64,000 bases of DNA from Aureobasidium sp. EXF-3400 (lineage: Eukaryota; Ascomycota; Dothideomycetes; Dothideales; Saccotheciaceae), in NCBI GenBank assembly GCA_024195585.1, contig SWBL01000134.1, forward strand, positions 1 through 64,000, read 5' to 3'. Every line of letters begins with the position of its first letter. Position 1 is the first letter of the stretch. The notes under the pieces are model-generated. The model searched no databases, was not told the DNA's origin, and was given only the letters and a program-made list of their open reading frames with translations. This document shows, one piece after another, positions 25,501-37,218 of this stretch. The position numbers and the translations under genes are program-made.

Positions 25501-27300
25501 TTTCCCAAATTGAGAGTCAGCTTGCAAATGAGTGGACAACCTGTAAGGGTCCGAACCAAGGCGACGCCTCGAGTGGTGAGCTAATCGGCATCATCAGATT
25601 ACCAAGGCCCACGAGCATGTCGCAGTGAAGCTGAAGATCGACGTTGGATTCTTGAACGACAAGACCCCTATCCACTATCGAAACAAGCCGGTCTTTGTTA
25701 TCGTTCTACTTGGCACTTCAGATGGACATAGAATTGAATTCTTCCGCATCAGGTAGACACAAGATTTGTCTGTTTGTGGCAGCGGATCTAACAGGAAAAT
25801 AGTGCCTCAAAGCTACAAAACATCAACCCAATCACTAAAACCGCATACTTGACGAGTCCTACCCAGTTGCTCGAAGCATATGTAATGTGCGATGACCTAG
25901 GTTGGTGCCATGTTATTCTTCGCCTAGAGGTTTGTATCTGACATGCTTCAGCTGGAACTATGCAAGAAGCTGTGCTTAAGCCCGATATACCGTTGTCAGC
26001 ATTTCAATCAATCAAGGATACCATGGCAGATACTGGTGGAGATGACCAAGCGATTGGACCCGTGGATAGCGTCAAGAGTACCTTGACCAGGTTGCACTCG
26101 AGCACCGATGCCGACGAGTGGGATGATGGAATACTGAATGACGACGATTTCATCGGCGCGGAGCCCAAGGAGGACGACTTCATGGATGTCGATGCACTTG
26201 ATCAGCCGATGTTCAGTCTGGCGAAGAACGGCAAGTCAAAGAACAAAACTTCTGTCACCAACACCGTCGAGGCTCCAGGCGAGCAGAGACTGGAGAACGG
26301 AAACTACGCTTGTAACCACCGTTGCAAAGACAGGAATGCCTGCAAGCATAAATGTTGTAAGGAAGGACTCGAGAAGAAGCCCAAACCAAAAAAACCTAAG
26401 GACAGCGAATCATCTACTACGAGCAAAAGCAAGACAACTTCCACCTCATCGACGAAGGTACAATCAAAGCTGGAGCTACCAATAAGGAGAAAGGTGGCTA
26501 GCCAACCTGTGGAGCATCTGGACTTGTCTCAAGCCTCAGCATCATCAACAGCCAGGGTGCCCACAGCAACCGCACGTCTTGCCAGCCTTCACAGCAGTAC
26601 GACCAGATCCAACAGGGTTCCGATCCTAGGAGCGACTTCTGTCATGCCCGTGTCATCAAATTCTAGCGGAAACGTTGCTAGACCGAGATTCTATCAAAGC
26701 CCGAATTTCTTGAGAAGCGTCGAGGAAGAGACGTATAACGACTCACCCTCGATGCAGTCTATCGTCGAGATTTCTGGTGACGACGTCGACGATAAGATAC
26801 TGTCAGAGGAAGAAGACTACCTGGACAAGGACGAGGAAATGCTGGATGCAGCTTTGGTGGGCTTGGAAGATTCACAAAGCCTTCAGACTATGGATGAAAT
26901 TGTCGAATCTACACAAAGTTCAGATATGCTGAATTTTGGAGCGGACTACCAAGAAGACAGCGACGAGCCGACACTCTTCGTGACACCGCAGCCGCAACGC
27001 GTCGATGATTTTACAGGTGGATTTGAAGATGCAGTAGCGATGTTCGACCAGAACATGGATGACGATGACTCGACCTTGTCAAGCATGGTCAAACGCAAAC
27101 GCGACGAGGGCTTATCGTCAGTCTACTTCTCGACAAAGAAAGTCAAAACCGACGACGACATAGAACTACAAAGATTTGAAGAGCAGGCACAAGAAGAGAA
27201 AGGAGACGAAGAGAGCGTGGAGGATAAGGAAAAGAGGGAAAAGGAAGAGCTACGGGCGTGGTTAGCTGCGGAGCTCGGAGACAGTGTCGAGATGATTTGA
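22572..27300 (+). CDS. MER3: Meiotic ATP-dependent DNA helicase Mer3/HFM1
   Basis: Superfamily 2 Ski2-like 3'-5' DNA helicase that promotes meiotic crossovers. Nine exons (22572-22683, 22737-23898, 23949-24130, 24179-24521, 24570-24918, 24970-25542, 25598-25752, 25803-25900, 25952-27300) give 1,440 aa in agreeing phase. Seen in order: NCVFSSPTGSGKTVLFEIAI (Walker A), LLIDEVHIL (DEVH box), FVALSATVPN (motif III), AVGVNLPCHMVIIKN, MQMIGRAGRPQFD (motif VI), a winged helix, and a Sec63 domain (residues of exons 5-8). The C-terminal tail has a Cys/His knuckle, CNHRCKDRNACKHKCC, a known feature of HFM1 proteins, then acidic low-complexity sequence. Expression should be meiotic, but nothing in the promoter shows this. 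Confidence 0.94.
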
Positions 27301-27544
27301 TCAAGGCAGAGCGGATACTGGTGGAAGAAGGATCAAGTCGGATTGCTTGGAGGTGGTTGCTCGAGATGAGATTATAACACGGATGGAAGACGGTGGAAGC
27401 GGTATACAAGGGCGGGATTAGGGTGAGAGATGACGTGGGCTTGGCGGGGTGCATATACATTCACATGCTTTCCACAGGCAACTACGAATAGTTTGTCGCA
27501 TTACATAGACATATTCACTGCAACACCTCGTACTTGACGCAAAC

Positions 27545-28374
27545 ATGTCGGTCAAGTGAGTCTCCCACGGCACCAAGTCAGGACAGACACAAGCTGACAA
27601 GAGTGAAGCTGGGTGATGCTGGAGCCCTCGTCGGCGCAACCCTTTACTCCCCTCCCGCACGAGCAAACTCTCTACAAGTCACCAGCCCGTACCACCTTTT
27701 CCCTGCAGTCGCTCAACAAGTTCCCTGGCAAAGAGCCCGTCCATTACTCAGCCTCTGCTGGCACCCTGTACCTCACCAATCGCCGCCTCGTCTACCTTCC
27801 CTCCACACCGACACCTCAGCTCCAGTCTTTCGCCGCACCTCTTCTCAACACTCACGATTCACACGTCGCCGCTCCTTGGATAGGACCAAATGTCTGGACC
27901 GCACTCGTGCAACCCGTTCAGGGAGGTGGCATCCCTGCACATATCCCTGCGCTAGAACTCAAGTTCGCATTCAAGGATGGAGGTGCATACGATTTCCACT
28001 CTGGATACGAAAGGGTCAAGGAGAGACTACAACAACAAGTCGACGTCGCGAGGCAATCAGGTCATCTCCAAGGCGATGGCAGCGAGGCTGGAAGGGGAAG
28101 AGGAGGAGACACTCTTGCTGCCGTTGATGTCGCAAATGTTCATTTGGACGACCTGCCTGCTTATGAGGAAACTGGTACTTCGGCATCAATCCCTCAGCCT
28201 CAAGCTTCTTCTGCTCCGGCACCTGCATCGAGGGAGACTCCTGAGTCACCCGAGTCGCACGCGCCAGAAGTCTTTACACCACCCGCTGAGCCACCACCAG
28301 GATATGAGCAAGTGCAGAGGGAGACTGTGGAAGATGAACTGGAGAGGAGAATGAGCAGCGGTCGGATTCCTTGA
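27545..28374 (+). CDS. WBP2-like GRAM-domain protein
   Basis: Small cytosolic adaptor with a GRAM (PH-like) domain and Pro-rich tail motifs for WW-domain ubiquitin ligases. The first exon is only 11 nt (27545-27555), the second 27609-28374; joined they begin MSVNWVMLEPS, the conserved start of this family, which supports the tiny exon. The GRAM core includes GTLYLTNRRLVYLP and LELKFAFKDGGAYDFHSGYE. The tail carries LPAYEE and a true PPxY motif, PPPGYEQ. Length is 258 aa, normal for the family. Confidence 0.88.
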
Positions 28375-28615
28375 TTGCGACCGATTTTCTGATGCAGTCA
28401 TGTGTACGATGAAATGATACCCTACGACAAATTTCATGGCTGCTGACGAGTTATGTATTCATGAGGAAAGGACGGTAGGCGTTTATGGCATTCTTTTTCT
28501 TTCTGCTTGCATCAGGCAGTATCGATTCGATGGGGGGTTTACTGTAACAGCGCTTGATTTGAAGAAGAAACGAGTCGAATTTCATCGTTTTCCCAACTGA
28601 AGCTCCTTTTCTCGC

Positions 28616-29275
28616 TCAGATAACACCAGGGATCCAGCGTGCGCCCACCACACTCTTGTAACTCTCATACTTCCTTCTGATCCCCAAGTCGACAGTCTCT
28701 CCATTGACAACATCCTCATTCAACATAAACTGTCTCTCCTCCAAATCCGCACCTTCTCTGTACAGCCCGACCAAACCGATGACGACTACAGCCATGGCCA
28801 CCATTCTGATGAATCCAAAGAATGCATGATTGTGCCTCCACTCCTGCTGCATGGCGATCAAAGATCCCAGCCAGCCGAGCGTATACGACACATAGACTGG
28901 ATGTCTAACCAGAGCATAAGGACCACTGTTGATGACCTCCTGAGGCGTAACCTTTCCAAAGATGACAGAAAGATTTCCCTGGCCAGTGACTTGACCGCAC
29001 CACACTCCCAGCAGCGAACTGCCTGCTAGGAACATCCAGGATAGTAGGTGCAGCAATCCAGTGTTTGTGGAATGGGATACTGCAGAGGGTAGACTGGTCG
29101 CAAAGATCGAAGGGAAGGAGATCAAGATGGCGAGAACAGATAGACCTTTGACTTGGAGGAGACGATTGGAGTTGACGAGGCCAGTGGAAGGTTTGAAGAA
29201 GTGGAGGAAGATGGCGTAGGACTGGCCGCTCAGGAACAAAAGGTAGAGGATCTGGACAAGAGATGGGAACCACAT
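28616..29275 (-). CDS. Isoprenylcysteine methyltransferase-like membrane protein
   Basis: Single-exon, 219-aa multi-pass membrane protein. The motif NSGPYALVRHPVYVSYTLGW is the cofactor-binding signature shared by ICMT and phospholipid methyltransferases. The end, RRKYESYKSVVGARWIPGVI, matches the usual position of the second conserved block. Several hydrophobic helices precede it. It probably sits in the ER membrane and methylates an unknown lipid or prenylated substrate. It lacks an obvious Ste14-length match throughout, so the specific substrate is unassigned. Confidence 0.75.
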   Translation of the reverse strand: MWFPSLVQILYLLFLSGQSYAIFLHFFKPSTGLVNSNRLLQVKGLSVLAILISFPSIFATSLPSAVSHSTNTGLLHLLSWMFLAGSSLLGVWCGQVTGQGNLSVIFGKVTPQEVINSGPYALVRHPVYVSYTLGWLGSLIAMQQEWRHNHAFFGFIRMVAMAVVVIGLVGLYREGADLEERQFMLNEDVVNGETVDLGIRRKYESYKSVVGARWIPGVI

Positions 29276-29600
29276 GGCTTCGGTATGTTGATGTTTCTGA
29301 GACAGTATGCTTAAGATTTCAAGAAGTTTGCGATGCTGGAAGCCGCTTTATCTTGTGTTATAGATTGCTTGTGTGATGATGGTGACATCAGAGGATGTAC
29401 TCGGCATGTCTCAGATCTGTGGAACAGGGTCGCCCACGTCGACCCCACACGGAAACAGGGAAACTCACGATGCCGAGAACACTGGGCATGTAGAATGTGA
29501 CTCTGAAAAAGGTTATCTCCTAATGGTTTTCCAAATGTTCATCTTCGTATACTCTGAGTAAAAGGTTACTACGGCACCTGACACGAACAAAAGGACAACC

Positions 29601-31154
29601 TCAGTAGCCACTTCCCCACATCTCCTCCTCGTCAATGACTTGGTCTTGCGCGACTGGAGCACGTCTTCCTTGATCTCTTTCACGTTGTCTTCTCTCTGCC
29701 CTGCTCGTCAAATGAGGCGTCACTGGTGTCACGGGCGTGAACGGCATATAAGGACTATACGGCGTAGTCATACCTGTATGAGGAGCACTCAACATGTCGC
29801 GACGCCTCTCAAGATAAGTCGTCTTTGTAACGAGACCAGGTGATGCCACCCCATCCGATTGTGTCATCGCACGGAAGGGCAGCGTACCCAAAGTCGACAC
29901 AGAAACATTCAGTGAAGACGTTCCATTGTTGATACTGTGACCAGCTGTGACTGCGGTGTCCAGCCTGAGTTCTGTTTGCCTGAGCGCGCGACCTGTAACT
30001 CGTGGGATCTCATATTGGTAGCTTCCGGTCCTCTGTGGCTCTGGTCGAGGCATGACTCTAATCTCGTCAAAGTTTTCGACATCGACAGGTGTTCCATAGC
30101 CATCGTGTGTACCTGGCGTAGTCGGTGCTTCACTTCTGGGTGGTGGGCTGGGTGGCATTCCCGAATCGGTATAATAGCGTGGAGTCAACGGAGTGCGTAC
30201 TTCCTCGTCAGACACTTCGCTTGGGTAGCGGCGATGTTGGATGCGCAGGTTACGAATTCCCTTTCGAGGACGTTTGCCTTCGATCTGAGATCCAAACGAG
30301 GACGTTCGTGTACGTGTTGACGTTTCGCCTGGAGATGTTGGCATTCGTATCCTTGGAGATGCGGCTTGTCCGTAATCTGGCCGCATCGGTGAGATTGGTG
30401 ATGTTGGCTGTAGATGAGGAGAGCGTGGAGGATAAATAGCTCGGATAGGACTCCTGGGCGATACAGGGCTGACCTGAGAATCTTGCAAGTGCAGATGTGC
30501 AAGAGCGGGAGCCGATGTCAGCAGCCTCGGAGGTTGTTTTCTCGACTTGGACGATGTAGGCTCAGGTGAAGGTATCTCATCTTCTGTGACCGTGGTTCGA
30601 GATTTGGCTGCTTCCTGAGCCAACGCTGCCGCGTAGAGATGCTCCAGCTCTTGTTGTCTGGCCACCCTATCTGCCTCAATCACACTAGGGTCGAAGGATG
30701 CAATGCTTTGTACTGCTGGACTGGAAGGATTACTGACCGTCCTAGTACTGCCTTGCATACTGCGTTTCTTCTTCAACCTCCGAGGGCTGTACCAGGATCG
30801 TTGAGAATGTGGGCTCAGTGGCGAGTCGTCGAATTGTGTGATGGATGGTTTGACCATTTTTACCGAGTTGATAGCAGAGGCCGACAAAGCAGCTTGCCGC
30901 ATTCGTCTTCCAAACGTGAGAAGAAAACCGCCAAGGATGAAGATGGTCGCTAGATAAGCACCTATGATTCCACAAATTTGTCTGGCAAGCAAGTTGTGAT
31001 TTCGAGAAGCATGCGCAGACAAAGGGGGTCCGTCTTCTGGAGATGGAGCTGGTCCGTTGTCGATGTTGACCGTCCAGAGACCTGCTTGTACGAATGGTAC
31101 TAGGAGTATTGTATGAAGGATGTGTTGAGTTAGACGAACTAGTTGCTTAACCAT
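29601..31154 (-). CDS. Single-pass membrane protein, unknown function
   Basis: Unrecognised fungal protein of 517 aa in one exon, starting at ATG 31154. The N-terminal residues (VRLTQHILHTILLVPFVQA) look like a signal peptide. A short extracellular stretch follows, then a clear transmembrane helix near residue 70 (CGIIGAYLATIFILGGFLL) followed by RRMRQ. The long remainder is cytosolic-type, very rich in Ser, Pro, Thr and Arg, with repeated SP and TP sites and a GYW-like acidic end (DEEEMWGSGY). Possible membrane-anchored signalling or wall-sensor protein, by architecture only. Confidence 0.72.
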   Translation of the reverse strand: MVKQLVRLTQHILHTILLVPFVQAGLWTVNIDNGPAPSPEDGPPLSAHASRNHNLLARQICGIIGAYLATIFILGGFLLTFGRRMRQAALSASAINSVKMVKPSITQFDDSPLSPHSQRSWYSPRRLKKKRSMQGSTRTVSNPSSPAVQSIASFDPSVIEADRVARQQELEHLYAAALAQEAAKSRTTVTEDEIPSPEPTSSKSRKQPPRLLTSAPALAHLHLQDSQVSPVSPRSPIRAIYPPRSPHLQPTSPISPMRPDYGQAASPRIRMPTSPGETSTRTRTSSFGSQIEGKRPRKGIRNLRIQHRRYPSEVSDEEVRTPLTPRYYTDSGMPPSPPPRSEAPTTPGTHDGYGTPVDVENFDEIRVMPRPEPQRTGSYQYEIPRVTGRALRQTELRLDTAVTAGHSINNGTSSLNVSVSTLGTLPFRAMTQSDGVASPGLVTKTTYLERRRDMLSAPHTGMTTPYSPYMPFTPVTPVTPHLTSRAERRQRERDQGRRAPVAQDQVIDEEEMWGSGY

Positions 31155-31630
31155 GGTCGAGTAGTGGAGGCCAACTTTGCGGCGCAACAATAAAAGTAGG
31201 CATAGGAAGACGAAAGAGGAGAGTTAACAGCAGGGGGGTGCTTGTTAGTATATTCCAGCAACATGGCGAGCAATTGGTGTGGCAGGCGAAGTGATTGATC
31301 GGACAGCTGCATTAGTGCGTGTGTGGCTTTGCATCCGGCGCTTAAGTTGCAAAGGGACACCATTCGAAGCCAATACAGCTGCAACATGGTCAATACTCGA
31401 CAGAATCGGAGACACGGACCACATGTAATGAGAGAGCTTCAAACGGAAGAATAAAAATTTCAGGAGTGTATCTCGATGTAGGCGCCAGAATTAGCCAAAA
31501 AGGGAAGGAGGTATCGCCAAGAAGGAAATGGTCAGAACCAGACCAGAATGCCAAATCGATTCTTGTGGGTATCTTGTCGCTCGCTTTTTAGTATGTATGA
31601 AATGAAAAATCGAAAGCAATGCTGTAGTTT
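31155..31630. other. Intergenic
   Basis: About 480 bp upstream of the membrane protein and downstream of the cis-prenyltransferase. No coding region recognised. Confidence 0.4.
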
Positions 31631-32774
31631 CTAACAGGCTTTTAGGGGTCGTGAGGTACGTGCAAAGGCCTGAGCGTCATTGAGCTTACGCTGTTTCCAC
31701 TGCCACTCAACCAAGACTGGGAGAAACTGCCAAAGATCAAAGTCAGGCCAGAGACATTCTAGGAAAACAATGCTGGTATGCTCGTGGCATTGCCACATCA
31801 TGAAATCGCTCAGTCTTTGAACGCCGGATGTCCGAACCAGAAGATCGCAAGGAGGCGCATCGTGTGTAAATGTGTGGGCATTGATGGTATCTGCAGTGAT
31901 GGTCTCAGGATCTGGAAACACAGTCTGAGGTTTTGTAGGCTTGAAAGCAGGAGAGTGGGCGGAGTTGGATGTGCGAGAGGAGGGAGGATGGTCGTCGGTG
32001 GAGGCGGCACTGATGTTTGAGTCATCCGTCTCTTCAGTGTTGTCTTCATCGGCCGAGGTCTCTTCTTGCACTTGGCTCAATTGAGTAGTACGCAAATGGC
32101 GTGCAATATGGGACTCGGAGAAGGGGCGCTTATTGACAGGGCGCAGCGGGGTTGAGTATTCGCGGACAGTCTCGCGAATGGCGTGTGTCATCTCATGGCG
32201 CGAGGTGTAGGGAAAGCAGACGTTCAAGACAGCCTTGGTGTTGGTGCTGGTCAGGCGAACGGCATCGTCTATTGACTCCAGAACGTCAGGGCGTACGAGG
32301 TCTCTCTGTCCCAAGATTTGAATACGAGCGCCGTAGCGATGGAGCAGCTCGCCGTGTTGGGCCAGCTGGTTCAGCTTGACCTTGGCCATGTCCATGAGAG
32401 CGTCGACCTCGTATTTGGAGCGCTTGAAGTTCTCGATGCTAAAGGCGTAGATGGTGACAACCTTGACTCCTGACTTGTAACAGACTTCGAGTATCTACCC
32501 CTCATCGTGTTAGCAGTGTCAACTGAAGAGCTTGGCTCGAGTGCAGACATACACGAGCGAGGGCCTCAAAACCCAGATGATGGCCTTCTACCGTCTCAAT
32601 ATGATGGGTGCGAGCATAACGTCGGTTGCCGTCCATGACAAAGGCAACGTGCCCGGGAATGGGCCCTTGTCGCAATGCTCCGATCAGCAGCTCTCTAACC
32701 CGCTGAACCGCCCATTCTGCCGGCGGAGAAGACAGAAGCCATCTACTGAGGCGTGTCAGGTGGGCAGAGGACAT
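31631..32774 (-). CDS. RER2: cis-Prenyltransferase (dehydrodolichyl diphosphate synthase)
   Basis: Adds isopentenyl units in cis to farnesyl diphosphate to make dolichol precursor at the ER. Two exons (32774-32553, 32494-31631) give 361 aa. Motifs seen in order: HVAFVMDGNRRYAR with the catalytic Asp, VVTIYAFSIENFKRSKYEV, NVCFPYTSRHEMTHAI, DLLVRTSGVQRLSDFMMWQ and FLECLWPDFDLWQFLPVL. About 65 extra low-complexity residues rich in Asp, Ser and Thr lie between the last two conserved blocks. An Srt1-type paralogue is also possible; Rer2 versus Srt1 cannot be told here. Confidence 0.92.
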
Positions 32775-33065
32775 GTCGACGTTGCTTTGGGGAGAAGAAA
32801 GCTAGACCTCGTGTCAATGGCGGCCATGGTGTAACAAATGCCATGGCCCAGCTTGCCATGGACTCCTGCGTCAGCTCCTCGGCTCCTCCTGCCGCGTCTC
32901 ACAGTCGCGAGACCATCGGGCGACCACCACCACATGTCCGTCTGCCAAGCCCCGCCATCTCCGTGCGCCGCTCTCGAATTCTCTTTGTTGCTTCTGCCTT
33001 CAACAACCTTTGCATCTTGTTTCCACTACACGCTTTTGTAACTTGTTCCTTCATATCTGCTCAAC

Positions 33066-34814
33066 ATGGCGTCCATCGCCGAAAAGCAGCTGCAGAGCTT
33101 GCTGGACGGCTTTGACGCTTTGCGACTGGAATATCAGCGTGTCTACTCTCGATGTGCAGTTCTCGAGGCCCAGCTGGTCACGGCAAAGTCACAGGTCAGT
33201 CCATCGCGCTCTCTTATCCAGCACCTTCCTCCTCCTTTGTGATGAACAACCTTTAGCTCTAGACCTGCAGCTGTTCGCAGCTTTGACAGATAACACACCA
33301 TAGCATGTTACTGATCCCTCTTACCCACTTGGCTCTCAACTTTCACCCACTACTTGCCGGCACCTGCTGACTCGAACAAACAGTACTCGCGCCTTGCCGC
33401 CCTCAGTCCTGAAAAGGCCAAGCCCCTCGATCTCTCAGCTTCTGCAGCATTTCCTTTGGCTGTTGATTTCGAGAGCTTGATAAATAGTTCTAAGATAGTT
33501 GACGCCAGCCGTCGTGACAAAATCACTGCCGCTTCTCGTACCTCAAATTCGCTGCGTTCGGCCGGCGTAGTCATCCATTCTGGGCCTTCGGCCGACAAAC
33601 CTTCCGCTCCCACATCATCTGCTGCCATGCCCTCTATATCAGAATCTCCACTCGAGCAAGACTTCACCGTCCCGGGCACTCCGAGCAGACTCGATTGCCC
33701 TTTCGCTTCCATGGAAAGGCGTAAATTGAGCTCGCACGCCGCTTCAGTTGTGTCTCGTTATAAGCCCGAGTCTGTCCGACAGACGCGCACATCGGGCTCG
33801 CGTATCAACGGACGACGTGGTTCCTCTAGCGCTCGAAATTCAGTCGTCGATCCCATTAGAGAGGTTTGTGCCATGGAATCACACAAGAAGATCCCCGACG
33901 CCGCGCCATCAGTCCAAGGTTCGTCCACCGACAAAGTTTGCCCGATACGTTTTCTCGATCAACACAGCCCAGAGGAAGTCGCTGCCTACTTTGAGCTACA
34001 CAAACATGAACTCCCGAGGAGCCACGAGATATGTGTAAAGAGATATCAAAGCAACGAGGAACAAATTCGACAGCTCGATGCAAAATACGGTAACATCGTC
34101 AGTATGATTCAAGGGCTTGGTCAGAAACACGTATCGCTCTTGCCTGAGAATTTGGGTGATGAACATTACGAGGTCGAACAAAACTATGATGAAGACGGGC
34201 GTGCAAGTCATGAAAAGATACGTAAATGGGCCAGCACTGTATACACAGGTCCGGATGCTCCCGCCGAAGAAAAGAAGGATGAGGAAGAGACTGAGGACGA
34301 GCGACTCCCTCGCTTCGATCGACCACTGAGGGATGTGCGTCTAGGCGAAAGTCCGAGCCGGCCTTGGGGCATTCAAGTACCAATCGAAGCACAAGATCGT
34401 CATCACAGTGTGTCGTCAGGTGTAGCAGCAGCTGCAAAGCCTGAGACTCTCCAAGCTCCACTCGAAGCTCAGACGGAAAGGCCCAAAGGCAAATGTCCTT
34501 TTGGCTTCGATCAACAAAAACCACTTGGACAAGATAAGGAGGATGAATTTGTCGACAAACCAATTGCCGAACCGGTCCAAGAACAACCAGCGGTTCACAA
34601 TGTGGAGGATATCGAAACCCAACCTACTTTCATCCGACAAGCTCAATTCAAGGCGCCCACAGAGAAGAACGTCGAAGGGCAGCCAGTGTTTATCAAGGTA
34701 GAGCCTCGCGAGCAAAAGAAAGAGGCGGCACCAATGGTGTTTACAGGACCCGTCTTCATTGGCTATTCAGTTCAGGAGGCCATGACCGTACTGCAATCGA
34801 TGCAACGAAATTAG
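33066..34814 (+). CDS. Conserved fungal protein of unknown function
   Basis: Two exons (33066-33194, 33384-34814; 519 aa). The first exon and start of the second form a short coiled coil (LLDGFDALRLEYQRVYSRC). The middle is Ser-rich with SP/TP sites. A better-conserved-looking segment, CPIRFLDQHSPEEVAAYFE through IRQLDAKYGNIVSMIQGLG, suggests a small folded domain. Near the end are a CPFGFD motif and TGPVFIGYSVQEAMTVLQ. It is divergent from the cis-prenyltransferase across a 291-bp shared promoter region. I cannot name a function. Confidence 0.75.
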
Positions 34815-35206
34815 AATTACGAAGTAATGCCACGAAATGATTCATGACCGTTCAGAGCAATCGACTTTTCAGAGTGTATCCAGCAATATCGAGTGACTCC
34901 AGGTGTACTTAGTCGTGTGTCCTTGTGTGTGATTCGGCGCAAAATTGTTTCGGACTCCTATCTCTGCAGCTTACCATAACGACACACGTGCAAAACGTGC
35001 CAGCAGAAATCGACATGGTACTACAAGGCGGAAGCAAGGTGGAAGAGAAAAGAGAGAAATGGACATGAAGTGATGGGGACCATCGAAGCGGCTCTCATTG
35101 GTCAGTCACAGTGGCCCGTGCATGGGGAACGTCGAAAGGTTCGCAGTGCCGCCTCTTCGACAGCAACGACAGTCAACACATCTAGAGTCGCCTCATCACC
35201 GCTACC
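34815..35206. other. Intergenic, QCR6 promoter
   Basis: About 390 bp; contains the CCAAT-type element annotated separately, otherwise nothing recognised. Confidence 0.45.
35095..35102 (-). promoter_or_regulatory. HAP-complex (CCAAT) site upstream of QCR6
   Basis: The sequence TCATTGGT matches the yeast Hap2/3/4 consensus TNATTGGT and lies about 105 bp before the QCR6 start. Respiratory-chain genes are classic targets of this complex. The match is seen; its use is inference. Confidence 0.45.
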
Positions 35207-35957
35207 ATGGGTATCTTCGACTACGTCTCCGACCTCTACTCGTCTCTGTCCGTCCAGTCATGCGAGGCTGAAGTTCAGGACGACCACAAGTACGCCTCGG
35301 GCGACTTCAACTCGTCCAAGGACCAACAGAACGGCATGGGCACCGCCGAGCAGTCCCGTGGCGCTACCACCAGGGGCGGTGTCAGCCTCGACACTCCCGC
35401 CTCTGGCACCGCCGAGGAGAGCGACTCCGAGGCCGAGGCCAACAAGCAAGACATCAAGAAGCCCGAGCCCTCAAGCGAGAAGGGTCACACTCCCGGTGAG
35501 GGTGGTGCTGCTTCCGGTCAGGTCGGCGCCGCCAATGCTGGCCCTCACGGTGGCCCAGTCGGCAAGGGCGATGATGATGATGAGGAGGAGGAAGAGGATG
35601 AGGAGGACGAGGAGGAGGATGAGCCCGAGGACCCCAAGCCTAAGCTCGAGGAAGGTACGTCAAGGAGCCATTGACCATGCGGACGCAACAAGAGACATGT
35701 CTGACACGACGACAGAGTGCGCCAACTCATCCGAGTGCGCTCCCGCCAAGCACCACTACGACCACTGCGTTGAGCGCGTCACCAAGCAGCAGGAGGAGAA
35801 CGGCAAGGCCGACGAGAACTGCGTTGAGGAATGTGAGTATTGCCTTGTGTCAAGCCAGCAGTTGTGATGGCGATGTTGATGTCTGTGTCTAGTCTTCCAC
35901 CTCGCCCACTGCGCAACCGCATGCGCCGCCCCCAAGCTGTTCAAGCAGCTCCGATAA
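35207..35957 (+). CDS. QCR6: Cytochrome bc1 complex subunit 6 (acidic hinge protein)
   Basis: Acidic subunit of respiratory complex III that assists cytochrome c1/c contact on the intermembrane side. Three exons (35207-35654, 35716-35832, 35893-35957) give 209 aa. The N-terminal 105 residues are polar, then comes a long Asp/Glu run (residues about 122-145), then the family core ECANSSECAPAKHHYDHCVERV, the ENCVEE block and FHLAHCATACAAPKLFKQLR with the paired cysteines that form disulfides in hinge proteins. The length fits fungal Qcr6 with an extended acidic N-terminal part. Confidence 0.94.
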
Positions 35958-36399
35958 ACGACGGGCGCCTTTAGGCCTCATCAAGCAAGTCGACTTTCTA
36001 TGCCGAGAAAGCGATGACACTAGCCTCTTGTACAAAGCATTTTCTACACGACGAATTGTACTATTTTTCCTTTCTGTTCCTTAAGCCTCTAGATGAGTCG
36101 TTCCCAAGCGGTCAAAAGTGTGTAGCATAGAGTCTGTATGCCCAATTGCTTCCAACATTTCATCAAGTCAAGTTTTGTCTTTGGGTCACACGAAAACGAC
36201 ATGCAATTGTGAGGCAGGGTCTACGAGGTTGCAAGGGTTGATGGTCATGGTGAAGATAATTGGCCCTCGGGATTCGGATATGACGCAGCACTTAGTAAAG
36301 CTCTGGAAGCTGTGCGTGTGTGCTGCTCTCTGCTCTCTGCTCTCGACGTTTGACTCTTGTTCTTGACCCCACCGACGAACACAATTGCATTGATCAATC
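35958..36399. other. Intergenic, SOD2 promoter
   Basis: About 440 bp between QCR6 and SOD2; no specific element recognised. Confidence 0.4.
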
Positions 36400-37218
36400 A
36401 TGTCTTCCGCCGCCGTCTTCCGCAACTCTGCCGTGCGCTCTGCTCTTAGAGCCACCGCTCCTTCTGCCACCAAGCGTGCAGCTATTGCCAGCACCACCTT
36501 CACCCGCGGCAAGGCCACTCTGCCCGACCTGCCTTGTAAGTCTCGGCTCTTCTGCTTCTTACACCTCGCGAAGTCATGGACTGACCACATAATGCAGATG
36601 ACTATGGCGCCCTCGAGCCTGCCATCAGCGGCCAGATCATGGAGCTCCACCACTCCAAGCACCACAACACCTACGTTACCTCGTTCAATGCTGCTTCCGA
36701 GAAGATGGAGGAGGCCCGCTCAAAGAACGACATCCAGACCCAGATCGCTACCCAGCCTCTGATCAACTTCCACGGCGGTGAGACGACTGCTCTGCATCAA
36801 CCACTGTCCACAAATCACTGACACCATACTCACAGGCGGTCACGTCAACCACACTCTCTTCTGGGAGAACCTCGCACCCAAGTCTCAGGGTGGTGGTGAC
36901 CCTCCATCAGGCGCTCTCTCCAAGGCCATCGACTCTCACTACGGCAGCCTCGATGCCATGAAGGAGAAGTTCAACGCTGCTCTCGCCGGTATCCAGGGCT
37001 CTGGCTGGGCTTGGCTGGTCCAGGACACCCAGACCGGTGCCATCCAGATCAGAACCTACGCAAACCAGGACCCCGTTGTCGGCCAGTTCAGACCCATCCT
37101 CGGTGTTGACGCTTGGGAGCACGCCTACTACCTCCAGTACCAGAACAAGAAGGCCGAGTACTTCAACGCCATCTGGGATGTCATCAACTGGAAGGCTGCT
37201 GAGAAGCGCTTCCAGTAG
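36400..37218 (+). CDS. SOD2: Manganese superoxide dismutase, mitochondrial
   Basis: Converts superoxide to peroxide and oxygen in the mitochondrial matrix. Three exons (36400-36535, 36598-36778, 36837-37218) give 232 aa. A basic, Ala/Ser-rich presequence of about 38 residues precedes [20 protein letters not shown]. Metal ligands are visible in [12 protein letters not shown], in [11 protein letters not shown], and in the C-terminal [12 protein letters not shown] (Asp and His). [10 protein letters not shown] and GSGWAWLV mark the Fe/Mn SOD fold; the G/Q pattern fits the Mn type. Confidence 0.96.
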
